Below, in pieces: positions 11,301 through 23,592 of a DNA stretch of 64,000 nt. The notes beneath the pieces were generated by a model that saw nothing but the letters and a program-made list of their open reading frames with translations, made no database searches and was not told where the DNA came from. Source of the stretch: Saccharum officinarum (lineage: Eukaryota > Streptophyta > Magnoliopsida > Poales > Poaceae); assembly GCA_020631735.1 (NCBI GenBank), contig CM036159.1, positions 15,849,511-15,913,510 on the forward strand. The letters run 5' to 3'. The position numbers and the translations under genes are program-made. The stretch's first letter is position 1. Each line of letters begins with the position of its first letter.

Positions 11301-14257
11301 AATCATAAAAATTATTTTGACACTATTTTAAACTATGATCAATCTATAGAAAAAGTTTGAGGTCAATTAGATGAAGTTTAATTTATTCTTAATTTATGTC
11401 TTAATTATTTAAGTAATTAACTAAATGTTAAATCAATAACTTTAAATATTGTGTGCTCTTTTTGATTGAGTGATGACCTTGGGTCATTAACTCTTAATGA
11501 TCCTTGATACCTTAATTACTTGGTTGAGCTCATGGTTAACATGTTCTTTATGAAGTAATAATGTTGCTTAATGTATTTACGATCAGTAGTGAATTCCGTT
11601 GGTTTGCAACTGTACCGCGAAGGAAAGTTGTACTCAACTTCGTAATCTTGTTATGCATCCACCAAACATCGTGTTTCTTAACTCATCATTTTGAACATAC
11701 ATTGTCGTCACGTGTAGTCCCCATGAGCGAGGAGGGTACTGAAATGAAATCCGTCCTCGAAGAAGAGCAAACGTCCGTGGAGGTGGGATTCGACATTTGT
11801 GGAACTGACCCGGAACCTAATTTTTCTGTCGACCAAGGCAAGCCCCGGTTGCATTTAAACCTTCCTTACGTTTTGAAAAGCTTTACTTCAATTATGGCAA
11901 TGCTTTATTGCATTAGGTGGTAGGAGTTGAGTGATAATCGAATTACTGCACTACCATCCTTGAAACTTCAATATTATCCTTGTTGTTGTTTTATTTGAAA
12001 ATGCTTAGTCTGCTTAGCCTTGCTTAATAAGAAAACTTTAAAAATGTTTAGCAAAGTTTGAAGGGTTGTTGTGAAACAACTGAATGAATGAATGATAATG
12101 TTAATTTGAGATCGGTCGGTGGACTTGCATCGGGAAAGGAGTCCCACTGTAGTGTCTCCGATTGTATCGGTTAAGGACCATCAATTGTAGTCCCGTTTGG
12201 TCGAGACTTTGCAACTGACCGTATGCTCCGGTAAGCCTAAGATCTCGGTAATGCCATTATGTGAACGGCTAACCGCGCACTGGAAGTGGAGAGATGGCGA
12301 GAGTAGTGTGTACCCTCGTGACCTAGGGCTGGATTGGAGATGTATTGTACTCTCGGGTGGCACTGGACCCGGTCATATGTTGGAAGATCCGAGTGAAGGT
12401 TGATATATGTCGGTTAGAGTCTTACATATGTCGTGTGGTTAAGGATCCCCAGCTGGGTATAATCGATTCGAATCGCCACAACTTCTCGGATAAGGAGACT
12501 TGACCTCCATAACTACATCGTAGTTAATAAATGTAATATTGGTCGAAGAATAAGAAAGAAGATGTATGAGTTATCTAATCTAGATTAGGATCACTTACAT
12601 TATATAATAACTATCGATAAAATAAAACATTGATTTTAAGGATGCACTCTTAGTAGCTTTTATACAAAAGAACCTTGAATCTCGCAAGAACCCTACCTTG
12701 ATTTCCTAAGCCGTATCCCTGAGTTTTATCTCTATATTTTTGGTCGGTTAATTCTTGTGGAGTACTTTTATACTCAGGGTTTGTTAAACCCCTGTTGCAG
12801 GTGCGTCTCCCGAGCAGGTTTGTTTTGGAGCCTGTTGCATGACCATCTTTGCGGTAAGCGGCGACGAGTAGATGTTTGGCTCTTGGGCAGAGCACCACGT
12901 TTTGGTGATTGTAATAATGTTACTAATGCTACTCCACTATTATGGTTGTAATATCTAAACTTAAGCTTTGTAAGTTTGGAACAACGGGTTTGTGAACTTA
13001 TGTTATGTAAGACTTTCGCTTTTGTACTCTGATGTAATTTATTATATAAACTATTGTAATACTGTAATGCCTCTGAAATGTGATCCTGCTCGGAAGATCG
13101 TGGATGATTCGGGTTTCCCGAGGACACCCGACAGACTTCTTAAATGCGGTGGTACACATGTACAGTGTTAGAGGTCTTTAAGACGATAACAAGTACATGT
13201 GGGCCATATTATTTAGGAGGTTCTGCCATGCGAGGAGCTCTCTGGACTCTGATCAGACGCCGGGTGCAGCGCGTCCGATCAAACGGTGTAGCACGTCCGG
13301 TCACGGCAACTGTTCTCTCTGACGCCCTAACCGGTGCGTCCGGTCATCACGTTTTTCACTGTGTTGTCTTATAACGGCTAGTTGCTTACCCCTTCGCTAT
13401 AAATAGATAGTGGCCGGGTTTTGGTAGTTCTCTCTTGACTCTTTGAACACTTGAGACATACTTTGAGCTAGAGAACTTCCTCTCCACTCATCTCCTTGCT
13501 TAGTTGCACACTCTAGAGAGATTGAGTGAGATTCAAGTGCATTGCTTAGTGATTTGCATCTAGTGGCATTTGATCCATTGAGTTAGTTGCGGATTGCTTG
13601 TTACTCTTGGGTGTTTCCCGACATCCTAGACAGCTTAGAGCAGCAGTGGTGTTGAGCTCGTGATTGGAGATTGTTTCGAGCCTCACCAAGTGTTTGTGAG
13701 GGGTTCTTGAGCCTTTCCCGTGGGAGTTCACGAATTGGCTACTCTAGTGTAGCTCGTGGTTCGAGGATCCTCATCTTGTGAGTGGATGCGCGGCACCCGC
13801 TGAAGGTTTGACTCTTGATAGTCAATTAGCTTGTGATCCATCAAGCGGGTGCATCGCCACAACGAGGAGTAGCTTGTCGGAAAGCAATTGAACCTCGATA
13901 AAAAAAATCTTGTGTCATCTCTTGCCGATGATTTTCTTTATGATTGTGTGTGATTGATTCTTTGGATACATTTCATATCTACACCGTTGGTATAAGAATT
14001 AATTCACTCCCCTTTTTATTCTTGCATTTTATCTTGTCTAGTGTGCTTAGCGTAGTTTGTATCACATAGGAGTAAGTAGCTTAGTGACTTAGCTTTGTTG
14101 GTGTGAATTAGAGATCATAGTCTTGTTCACTAGAATTGTATAGATGACTTGCTTAGTATAGTTGAGCTAGTGCTAGAATTAACGTCGTCATCTTTTATAA
14201 TAACAATTATTGATTAGTGAAGTTTGTATCACCCCCTCTAGCTATTTGGACCTTACA
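8336..14257 (+). mobile_element. Ty1/copia (SIRE/Maximus-like) solo LTR, interrupted by a nested LTR
   Basis: The left end reads TGAAAGCCCTAGTTTGGTTT and the right end reads CTCTAGCTATTTGGACCTTACA-like sequence ending in CA. The pair is flanked by a perfect 5-bp target duplication, GATGG, at 8331-8335 and 14258-14262. Starts of the type CCCTAGTTTGGTTTTGG are characteristic of SIRE-type copia LTRs in grasses. The outer parts (8336-9116 and about 13159-14257) share multiple GCGTCCGGTC motifs. A TATA box (CTATAAATAG) lies near 13398. No internal gag/pol remains, so a solo LTR of about 1.9 kb that received another element is the simplest reading. Confidence 0.75.
9117..13158 (+). mobile_element. 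Nested long LTR of Tekay/Del chromovirus type
   Basis: It begins TGTAACACCTCTGGTGTTATA, the TGTAACACC start also seen in the intact Tekay-type element at 48989-59163 read on its own strand. It contains a GC-rich block with CTACAGTGCT near 10170 and a TATAAATAG-like box near 11090. It also has late motifs (GTTAAGGACCA near 12170, CCCCAGCTGGGTAT near 12450) that parallel the intact element's LTR. It ends near GGTGGTACACA. No internal domain or partner LTR is present. The right junction could lie anywhere to about 13268, because no clear target duplication was found. Confidence 0.55.
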
Positions 14258-14849
14258 GATGGCCTCGCGCACGGAGCTCCAGCTGCCTCACGCCCACGCG
14301 GCGGCGGCGGCCTCATGCCAGCGGTGACGACCCCGTGCCCGCACGGCTCTGCGGAGGCAAATCTGCCCATCGCCCTATACTAGGCCCATGGCAACTGGCG
14401 GAGCTGGTCAAAGCTCGTTTTGCGGCTCCGGTTCTCTCCCTCCTCTCATCTCAGCGGGTTTCCCGCGGTGAGCGGAGCCGTTTTGCCCCGTTTGGCTGGT
14501 GGAGCAGCGAAACTGCTCCCGGAGCTGGTCTAGGAGCTGTTTCAAATGACGCCTTATAGTCGAGCAAACTAGCATACTATAGACACAACTTGCTAGACTT
14601 CCCTTTTTAGTTTTTACTGTGATAAAGAATCTGAAGCAAGTAAGAGTGTGTGGGCCTTGCTGTGTCGGCGTGAGCAATGAGGCACTCGCCCAAGCAGCCG
14701 AGCCAATTTGGTTGGCTCTTTGATGAGAGCAAGCTAAAATCCTACTCGTGTAGTCACCAAAGTGCCCAGTTCAAAGAACTAATAGACACTGTCGGTTGCT
14801 ATCCTTGCTCAACAAGACGTCACAGTCGTCAGGGAAGAAACTTATTACG

Positions 14850-15810
14850 GTAATGCTATCTACCTAGCGTCGTCCAGCCGGACGGGACAGACTAGTCTAC
14901 CCCCGCGCCGCTTACGCCTCGCGCTACGCTTCGCAGCACCTTGCACCTCTCGCCTGGACTCGCGCCGCGCACAGCCAAGGTCCGACCTTCGCACCGTGGC
15001 ATCGAGCTCCATGCCAGCGTCAGTCTCCGCGTCAATAAGGGTCCATTGGGGGCAGCAAGTAGATGAGCACATGTTGTAACCATATGTTTTATGCATTTTA
15101 GATGTATATTACATATGTTTCATCTGGATGTTATAAAGTAGATCTGGTGTTGCATATGTTACATGACTATACACGTATGTTACAACTGTGTGTTTCAAAT
15201 GTTTCAGCTATTTCAAACGTATGTTGCAAGTTTTTTATCTAGATGTTGCATATGTTGTACTGGCAATACACGTATGTTGTAAGTATATGTTTCAGTCGTT
15301 TCAAACATAAGTTGCAATTGTTTGACCTATATGTTGCATATGTTGCAGTGCCCATACACATATGTTGTAAGCGTACATTGTAAATATTTTATCTGTTTCA
15401 GATGTACGTTGCAACAAATGCTTTTATGTTGCAAGTGTTCCATGAGCAGATACAGTGAGGAGGCACAAGTGAAGGTCCCCACGTGCATGTGGCAAGCAAA
15501 GCGGACGCGATAACAAGCGCGGAGTGCAAAAAGCTGTATCCATGGGCGTGGTAGCATGCAGAGCACGAAACTGCATCCATTGACGGGCATCACGTGGAGT
15601 ACGAGGCGAGGCGAAGCACAAAGCTATATCTACAGACATGCAGTAAGCGCGGAGCACAAAGCGAAGCGGAACAAGAAACTCCGTCCATAAGCCCCCTGAG
15701 AGTATCATTATTAAAAAAACGAACGGGCAGCGAGCGCAGGCGTTCGGACACGCTGCGTCCAGACTCGGGGGGCTAGTCCCTCCGAACATAGCAGTCCCTA
15801 CGAGTACTTC
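14850..15810. mobile_element. Copy A-specific insertion with tandem-repeat core, class unknown
   Basis: Copy B lacks this block (compare 45755-45775). It has a GC-rich left part (14860-15060), a degenerate tandem array (15070-15440) and a right part with GCGGAGYRCAAAR motifs repeated at about 15515 and 15650. Both ends read TGCTAT on their own strands, hinting at short inverted termini, but no target duplication was found. It may be a non-autonomous DNA transposon. That is inference. Confidence 0.4.
15070..15440 (+). repeat. Degenerate tandem repeat (ATGTTGCA / TGTTTCA modules)
   Basis: A period of very roughly 60-90 bp is visible. Each unit combines ATGTTGCATATGTT, a CATACACGTATGTT-like segment, TATGTTTCA and GTTTCARNTGT. 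About four to five diverged units are present. Such arrays are often found in subterminal parts of grass DNA transposons. No coding function is apparent. Confidence 0.6.
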
Positions 15811-15951
15811 AGCTTTACAGCGTGATTCGTGACAGAACGTAATATAGCCATATAGGGTAACTTCTAGTCGGGTCAGTCATCATTTATTTATTTGCTCGTG
15901 AAGCATCAGCGTGGGAGGCGTACGACGTTAGCATGACAACAACACGACCTA

Positions 15952-16192
15952 CGCCTTGTTTAGTTTGCCTCAAAGTTCTAAGTTTTTTCACTCTCTCTCC
16001 ATCACATCAATTTTTAACCGCTTGCATGGAGTATTAAATGTAGATAAAAAAATAACTAATTACACAGTTTAGTTGTAAATCACGAGATGAATCTTTTGAG
16101 CCTAGTTGGTCCATGATTGGACAATATTTGCCAAATAAGACGAAAGTGATACTATTCATCGGGTTGAAATTTTCTTCAATCTAAACAAGGGC
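15952..16192 (+). mobile_element. Tourist-like MITE with CTA target duplication
   Basis: The ends are CGCCTTGTTTAG, and GCCCTTGTTTAG on the reverse strand. The element is flanked by CTA at 15949-15951 and 16193-16195. Copy B reads ACGACCTATATTC across the site, an intact empty target. Interior motifs (GGAGTATTAAATGTAGATA, AATCTTTTGAGCCTAGTTGG) place it in the abundant grass Tourist-like family. Confidence 0.9.
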
Positions 16193-16859
16193 CTATATTC
16201 ATTCAATCCCTGTCGCTCGCCTACAATCATTTACCGACGAGCTTTTCCGATTATCCATGCGACACATTGGCCACATCCCATTCTTCGTGTGGCAAACAAA
16301 TGTTTGGAGACACCTATCGACGTGACCTATGACGATAATTCTTTTCTTTCGGATCATGTGTTTTCTTCCTGCATGACCTTTGACAAATGTATATTAATCC
16401 CTCTATCCTAAACAAAGGTATAATGGTAGGACAGCACTACTTCGGCATTACTTTTCAGTGAACAAATATTATTTTCCTCTCATAGCAAATCAGCATAAGC
16501 TAAATTTCAGCGAAACGATATTAGAATAAATGATAAGCATCAGCATAAGCTAAGTTTCAGCGAAATGAACAAGGCAATTAGAATAAATGATTCGATCTTT
16601 AATTAAATTTATATAAAAATATATTAATATTTATCATACTAAAGAAATACTAAACTCAATAAAATATATTTATACATAGCCGTTTATGTTGATATTAGTT
16701 TCCAAAACTTAGTCGAATCTAATATATTTTATCGGATATGGTACTAGTATATGACTCATATGTACTGTAATTGAAATTTTCTCCAAGCCAATCCCTTCTT
16801 TCGAGATCAACGACTCATAACACATCTGCTACAGATGCAACGGCTGAGATTAAAAGTTT

Positions 16860-17365
16860 GAAGCGGCTTCCCACGCCTCCGCGCCCACGCTCGCGCGGCC
16901 CTCACGATGCCGCCTGCCCGCCCTCCCCAATCCCCATCCGTTGTTCTCGCGCTTGGTCCTCACGCCGCCGCACCACCTGGACGCCATGCCATACGGCCAC
17001 CTCTCCTCCCCGTCTCACCCGTTTGGGCCCTGCTCCGCGGCGCCGCACCACCTGGCAGCCACCCCTGGCTCCCTCTATTCCCTGTCTGCGGAGGCCGCCG
17101 AGCAGGGCAGCGACGCAGGCAGCACACAAGCCAGATCCTGCATCCGAGCTCTGGTCGTCCGGCGGGCAGGCGGGCACCGGGGAGGCGTCACCGCCCTGCA
17201 ATCCGCAGCGCGCAGCCGGTGGCTGGCAGCCGAGCCTGGCCGCAGGAACCAAACAGCAGGCAAAGCCGTTCGTGGAGGATGCCCCTTTGTCACTTTGTGC
17301 CTGGTGGAGTCGTGTACTCGTGGACGGTAGACCACGAGGTGTTTGACGAAATGAGTCACTGGTGA
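16860..17365 (+). pseudogene. GC-rich exon-like fragment, gene not recognised
   Basis: This 0.5-kb block is sharply more GC-rich than its surroundings. It is open in more than one frame (for example 16907-17365, ending VFDEMSHW). It ends beside a possible splice donor (CACTG then GTGAGG near 17361). Low-complexity Ala, Pro and Arg composition makes the choice of frame arbitrary, and no domain was identified. It may be a captured first exon. Confidence that it encodes protein is low. Confidence 0.25.
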
Positions 17366-19043
17366 GGATTTCATGTGCATCTAATTCTATTTTAGCAGAC
17401 CGGTCCTCTTCATATTGATCTAGCATGCCTTCATACACGTGGTAAATGAAAAAGATAAATGAGATATTTTATTTAGTTCTTATAATCTATTTCTGGTCAA
17501 GTTGCATTGTGACTGTGCAGCTAAATTTTCTCCTTATATGAGATATAAGAAATATTAGCCATTCTGCATGTCGAACAGACTGAGAAATGCAGTCAATGAC
17601 CTCTAGATATGCCACTTTAGTCTCGGGATAGGCTATTTTGATCTACTGTCATCGTCCTTTTCTTATTTGAACTGGACACTGTACAATCTGAGTGACATAA
17701 TAGAGCACACATGGGCCATAAGATCAAGTGTACGATGGTTACTTACGTGGTGACAAAAATTGGGCAACCTAAGGCACCAACTAGCTACAAGTGCGATGAA
17801 TTCTTAACACTAATCGATTTCGTGGGCAATGCAGGTTCAAGAAAACATACACAATTTCTTATTTCACGATGACTTCCCTGCTGAAAAAAGGTGTGTTCAG
17901 TACTTCAGTGTTCACATTAAAATGCATTGATTAGAAGATGTTTCTGTTAGAAATTACAACCATCCTCATTTTCTTGTATTTTCTTGTATATGCAAAGACT
18001 TCAAAAAATGAAGAGTCGTGTCACATGGATTGTATGTATTACTTAACATGTTGGCTGTTGCCACTGAAAGTTTTTTTCTTTGAAATCTTAACATGTTGGC
18101 TGTTGCTATGGAAAGCTTTTTTTGATGCTTACTTTTATGATAATTTGTAAGTTAAACTTCCTCAATTCAATGTAATACTGACCATTTAATGATAGCAAAT
18201 TTGGTTAACCTTTTTGTCCATTGGATTTCTGGTATTTGATTAAAGTCTATTTAGTTTAGCAGTTCAATCCCTGCCTCTGAGAGTTCCATTTCTTACATTG
18301 GAATCTTGCAGCTTACATGCACATACTAATGTTTTTCTTTGAAACAAGAAATACTCCCCCAAGTTCATCCACCTCCGACAATGCACCTTTATCTCCATTC
18401 ACTATAATAAGCCAAAGAAAACAAACAATTCACAAATCATGCCTGAAGGTGAGTCATCATCAATTGAGATTTTGGAAATTAATTTCTATTACTAATCTCT
18501 ACTGTAAATAAAACCTCTATAGATTATGTGTGTAAAGTGGTACACTGACCATAACTTACAGTGCTACAATCTTGAATTTTGTACTGCATGTTAGGCCAGC
18601 ACTCAAGTACCTTTTTCAATTTATCGTGGTACGCACTGTTAATGACGTCACAACATCGTGGATCTCGTCCAAACTGAGTTATTTCCTGTTGATTTCGCAG
18701 AAGTTATCACTGTCAGTATATAATTTTATAATTACATATTGCAAGTTTTTAATGAATTATGAATTATACAATTTTTGAACTTACAACAAACTTAAGATCC
18801 ATGAAGTGGTATTTTTGTTTCTTCAGCCTCATTTCTTGGTTGTCTGCAACCATCCAAATAGCCATATTAAAGCTTTCATGATCCAACTCAGTGTCCTCAC
18901 ATAAAATATTTTTAATTTTCCTAAGATCTAAATTAATTGGATATGGCCGTGTACTTTGTATCCATTTTTTACTGAAAAAACAAGGACAAGAAACAAATTA
19001 CTTATTGTAGCAATTATAGAACTCAATCATGAAGAAAGACTTA

Positions 19044-19274
19044 GGGCCTGTTTGGTTACGTTTTGTTAAAGTTTAACTCTCATCACATCAATGTTCCCTC
19101 AAATGCACGGAGTACTAAATGTAGACTAATTGCATGCATGTCGACACAGATTAGAAGTAATTTACGAGACAAATCTATTAAGCCTAATTAGTCTAAGATT
19201 GGAAACTTTTTGTCAAATAAAACAAAAGTGCTACAGTGTTTGTTAAACTTTAACTCCTCGAACCAAACACCCCC
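19044..19274 (+). mobile_element. Tourist-like MITE
   Basis: The ends are GGGCCTGTTTGGTTACG, and GGGGGTGTTTGGTTCG on the reverse strand. The interior has ATGTTCCCTCAAATGCACGG, GTACTAAATGTAGAC, AAGCCTAATTAGTC and AGTGCTACAGTG. The flanks read TTA at the left and TA or CTA at the right, so the target duplication is imperfect. Confidence 0.8.
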
Positions 19275-19289
19275 TACTCTAAAGTTTCA

Positions 19290-19715
19290 TCATCGGCGGT
19301 CATCCTGATGATTGAGCAAATCCACGACAATAGGTCAGCCTTGCATCTCCACTTTATTGTACTTATCGACTTGGCGTCACCCGACATTAATGGGAAGGAA
19401 GACCTGCAGACATAGAGATTTATGTATATTATTTTTCCCTTTGAAAGGGGTAAAATATAGCGTATGACAAATGTTATGGTCAAGCTTACCATATCAGCAT
19501 TTAAATAATTATTTACCCTTGTTTCAGCCACGTCATCTCTACTATAGCTCAATTTTGTTTCATCTTGCTCCCCGTCACCTCGTAGCATTTGAGAAAACCA
19601 TGTATTTTCTAAGGATGGAACATAGCTATAGACATCCCTAAGGATGGAATTCTTGGCAGACGTTTTGACGAGTCGTGCAAACGAATGTTTCGACAACATT
19701 CTTGAAGATCTGCAA
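19290..19715 (-). pseudogene. Captured two-exon gene fragment, not recognised
   Basis: On the minus strand, a TGTTGCAG acceptor-like site is followed by an open segment (19515-19711) that includes KTSAKNSILRDVYSYVPSLE and FSQMLRGDGEQDETKLSYSR, then AAACAAG|GGTAAA. A second open segment (19275-19410) follows a GTCTGCAG acceptor and includes MSGDAKSISTIKWRCKADL. The splice-like edges suggest a piece of a real gene, perhaps carried by the surrounding Helitron-like element. I do not recognise the family. Confidence 0.35.
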
Positions 19716-20474
19716 CACTTGATAAAGGAGTTAGGCAGAATGTAACATATGATACAATACAATTGTGTAAAGGTTAAACTAACCAAAAAAATAGTTTGTC
19801 TTTCTCAGAAAAAAAATAGTTTGTCTCTATCAATATTACCTAGATAAAGCCGTAGCATTAGCACGGACATTATACTAGTAATTAAAAATTGCACGATAGA
19901 GTTTACATAAGCGACAAACAAGAGGACTTTATTTTAGTTTGGGATGAGAATGTGATTGTATTGTTTGTTTTGTGTTTGTCCGTGCATCATCAATGCCTGA
20001 TATTTCTTTCAGACTATCCTAGCAATTTCTTTTTTTTTTTAATCTCGGGATCCTCTAGCAATCCGATCTTGACGTCGCTTGCCTAGCACAATTGTAGAAA
20101 CAAATAAAACCGAATCGTCGGTTTCGCCGGAGCGCGCCGGAACATGCAGGGCTAGCTCAGGGATGCGCATGTGATCTGGATCTGGTACTCGACGTGTTAC
20201 CATTTCCCCAACGAACGACACAAAGCGATAATGAGACATGCAGCAAAGCGGCTGCGATGCATGCACGAAATTACTCGCAGTTACACTCTTGCCGGAAAGG
20301 ATAATGGCAATTACTATACGTGCGAAATCACCGTGCTGTGATATTTTACAGATCCACATGCGACTGGCTAGTGGCTACTGACCCGTTGATTGGCTGCTGC
20401 CTGACAAGCGGGCGAGCAGGGCCAGTGGCCAATCGGGGTCGGTTGCCAAACCCTTCTTCTCATTTTCCATATAA

Positions 20475-23400
20475 GAACATCTCCAACAGTTTACCAATTG
20501 AACTTGCTATCCATAAAAATTTGACAAAACATGAAAATCTACTCTCCAACAGTTTGCCATATGAACTTGCCATTTCCATCGACTTGCTATCTCTCGTCGC
20601 CGCGCGCGCATCTTTACACGCGCGTATCTGCCTTGCCATCGCGAGCCCGCGCGTCTTCGATTCCCTTCCCGCGCGCGTGGACACTTCCGCGGCTTCTTCC
20701 CACTCGCGCCAAGCCCGATGTCCTCCTATATTTGGATCGATCTGATTCTGTGCGACCGCATCGACTTCCTCTCGCGATTGGTTGGTGGCGACTGCGCCAA
20801 GGACCGGGCCGCCGCCGCGCCAAGAACCCTCCCGTCGCCGCTATCGGTCCGTGGCGACCGCATCAGGTCCCGGCCGCCGCAGCGAACAGGTATCGTCCTT
20901 CATCTTTTCCCCCATCGATCTCCATGCCTTCTCGATCTCCTAGCCCGGCTTCCACCTCGTGTTCAGGTGCTGCCGTCGTTCAGGGTTGTCTGTTGCTGCT
21001 TCGTATAGGGTTGTGTATGGATTGTTAAATGTCATCCACTCGAGCGTACTAGGGTTGATCGATGGTACTGTTTCTAGATGCCATATATACCTGCGTGTAT
21101 GTTCTGTAGGTAGTCATTGTGGTAGGGTTCTGCTGCGGGTATTCGTTGTCTAGCTATGGTTGGGAAATTGCCTGATCGTTGGGAACATGGAGATGCATAC
21201 TCTTCTGAATTGCACTGCATATATTGATGATATAAACTTGTTTCACCTGTACTGCATATATAGATGATATCTGAAATTGTTTTTTTTCCTTTAGACTGGG
21301 AATTCTTTTTGGTAAATTGTTCATATATTATTTGGATATAATCAGTGAAATGTGTGGATTTGATCGCTTTCATGTGTTATTGTGGCCATTAGAGATTTGG
21401 AGTTCAGAAGCACTTGGTATTCATTTTGTGGCCTGTTTCTTCCTGGTCAAAGTCCACGGCAGGAAGCTTGGGTCGTAGAAAGTAGCTATCTAGAACTGGT
21501 CTCGCAGTCAGCAATTCAAAGTCGTCATGGGAGGAACTGATCATTTGTTTAACCTGGCGTTGTCTGCTGGGCGTTTATATTAATAACAGTGTGGAAATAC
21601 GTTTTCTGAAATTTAGGAGAGTTTCTGTCTTTAGTGTCTGCATCTTAATGGATAAATTATGGTGAAAGTTGTTCAGACATGAATGTGATGTTGGATTAGA
21701 TGAAAGCGGTTGAAGTTTATTATATGGTACAAGTTTGACAGGACTACAAGCTTATCCATGATTTGAAATTTCAGAAAAATTCACAAGTCATTCACTTTCT
21801 CATGTGAATTATAATAGGAAGAGAAGATTTGGGGCCTACAACTGTCCTTTCATGTGAATTATAATAGATGATATTGTTTGTTGATGATAGATGATATAAA
21901 CTTGTTTCACCTGCTGTGGGTATTCATTGTTTTTATTTTTTTTAGACTCATCGACATGGAAGGAGAAGGTTTCTTGTCAGACATTCTTCTGAATGGACAA
22001 GATGACCATGTTACTGGTTTGGATGACCTCACCATTCCAATCTCTCAAGATACACAGACTAATCAAGATGTCGATGTGGAAGTTGTGCCAAGTCGTGGTA
22101 ACAAGGGAACCAGGCGGTCCAAAAATTTTCATTGGAAGGAAGACGAAGTTGTTTGCTCAGGCTGGTTGAACGCTAGCAAAGATCCCATCCTCGGGCCAAC
22201 CAAAATCGTACCACGTTTTGGGGTAGAGTTCATGCTTATTTTGAGAAGAACAAAAAAACTGAAGCTGTGCGGACAGAGAGTTCCATTATGCATAGGTGGC
22301 TGACAATTCAGGCTCAAGTCAACAAGTTTTGTTCATGTTATGAGGCGATTGAACGTAGGAATCAAAGTGGACATACTATCCAAGACAAGGTATGTATTAT
22401 GTGTTTAATCTTTTACCACAATTTGTTTTATTTGAAACTGATATATAAATTGATGCCTTGTACAGATTTCAGAAGCATCCAAGCTGTACACAGAACTAGA
22501 CAAGGACAAAAAAAATTCACTCTTATGCCTTGTTGGAACATACTGAAGGGGGAAGACAAGTGGGCAGCCAAGATGGTTGAACTTGCGGAGCTGGAGAAAC
22601 AAGAAAAAAGCAACAAGAAACAGAAGGCCGCAAAGGTGTCCAGACCAAGGGATGAAGAAGGCACCAACAATGAACAAGCAGTCACAGATGTTGTTGGTCA
22701 ACAAACTGAAGCAAGAAAAAGGCCAGATGGGATTAAGAAGGCAAAAGAAAATCTTAGGCGAGGAGGTGGGGAAGCTTGCTTGGAGGCTTTGGACAAGATG
22801 TGGGCAAAGAAGGAGGTTTTGGACAATGAAAAGGAGAAGGCAAAACAGGAGAGGTTCATGGCTTCACTTGAGATAGATAAAGAAGCACTAGAGCTGGAGA
22901 AAAAGCGGGTGCAAATTGACAAAAAGAAAGCTGACGCGGAACAAAAGAGAGCTGAAGCGGAGTTGCTAAAAGAGGAAAAAGAAATTATGTTGGCGGACAT
23001 GACCACTCTCAACCCGATGCAGCTCCAATGGCTTGAGACAATGCAGAAGCAGATTATCGCTAGACGTCTTACAAATTAAATTTAGTTGTTTTCATTTGAG
23101 TTATATCCAGCAGAACCTTTATTTCATATCCAGCAGAACCTTTAGTTTATTAATTATATCTAGCAGAACCTTTATTTCATCAGCTTAAACATTATCGAAG
23201 TTCATTGTCAAGTATGGGAATTATTTGTTGTGCCCACTGTTGGATGTGACGTGGAGATCTCGTGGTCATTCGTTGCTCCAAATGTCGTGGTCTGATGAAA
23301 CATGGATACTTCTGTACCATGGCCTGATGGATGGCGGCGTGGCCTGATGGAACATGGATACCGTATGGTACTGAATAAATCAAGCACAAACGACACTTCT

Positions 23401-23592
23401 GAACGAAGACCACGGCATGAGGGGAAGAAGTCAGTACCTGTCAACAACCGATGGACGTGGGCCCTTTTTTTTGGCAAGTTAGAAATAGAGAACTGTTGGA
23501 AAGAGCTTATTTTTAACTTGGCATATTCTTTTAGCAACTTGTCAAAACATAACATTTGCCAAGTGACTTTTGACAAACTGTTGGAGATGCTC
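20475..23592 (+). mobile_element. PIF/Harbinger-type element (3,118 bp) in the copy A upstream region
   Basis: The inverted termini are GAACATCTCCAACAGTTT at the left and GAGCATCTCCAACAGTTT on the reverse strand at the right. They are flanked by TAA at 20472-20474 and 23593-23595, the classic PIF/Harbinger target duplication. Copy B reads straight through (TTCCATATAAAAAAGCCCCG near 46780). The element has a GC-rich left part (20590-21000), introns, and a decayed Myb-like ORF1. No DDE transposase gene is present, so it is non-autonomous. It separates distal upstream sequence of the TauE gene from its proximal promoter. Confidence 0.92.
21956..23079 (+). pseudogene. PIF/Harbinger ORF1-like (Myb/SANT-like) protein, frameshifted
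   Basis: The ATG at 21956 follows an intron-like TTTTTTTTAG. The first part reads MEGEGFLSDILLNGQDD, then a Trp-containing Myb/SANT-like segment (RRSKNFHWKEDEVVCSGWL). About 22193 a missing G moves the frame. The next part (YFEKNKKTEAVRTESSIMHR, CYEAIERRNQSGHTIQDK) stops at a GTATGT donor at 22391, and the next exon starts after ACAG near 22466. A second shift lies in the 8-A run near 22508. The C-terminal part to 23079 is a Lys/Glu-rich coiled coil ending QIIARRLTN. In PIF elements this ORF1 product assists the separate transposase. Two frameshifts make it a pseudogene. Confidence 0.75.

Larger units (their letters stand above)
7265..14554. mobile_element. Inverted-repeat element (GAGCTCC type) split by later insertions
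   Basis: Copy B runs without interruption across this place (about 45205). In copy A the insert starts GGGCCTGATTGGTAGAGCTCC. It ends with sequence whose reverse strand reads GGCGTCATTTGAAACAGCTCC followed by more AGCTCC motifs. These ends resemble a grass MITE family with GAGCTCC-rich termini. The element has been opened by LTR insertions at about 7645-8138 and 8336-14257. No clean target duplication was found, so boundaries are good to a few bases and the class is uncertain. A T-rich tract lies at 7400-7620. Confidence 0.45.
16300..19878. mobile_element. Probable Helitron (3' end at 19878) carrying gene fragments
   Basis: Copy B has no equivalent of this region. The right end reads GCCGTAGCATTAGCACGGAC then ATTATACTAG, followed by T. 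Grass Helitrons end with a short GC hairpin followed by CTAG or CTRR and insert between A and T, which matches (CTAG at 19875-19878, T at 19879). The 5' TC terminus was not located, so the start is arbitrary. Inside are a GC-rich exon-like block at 16860-17365, AT-rich stretches, a MITE at 19044-19274, and an exon-like fragment on the minus strand at about 19300-19715. Confidence 0.4.
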
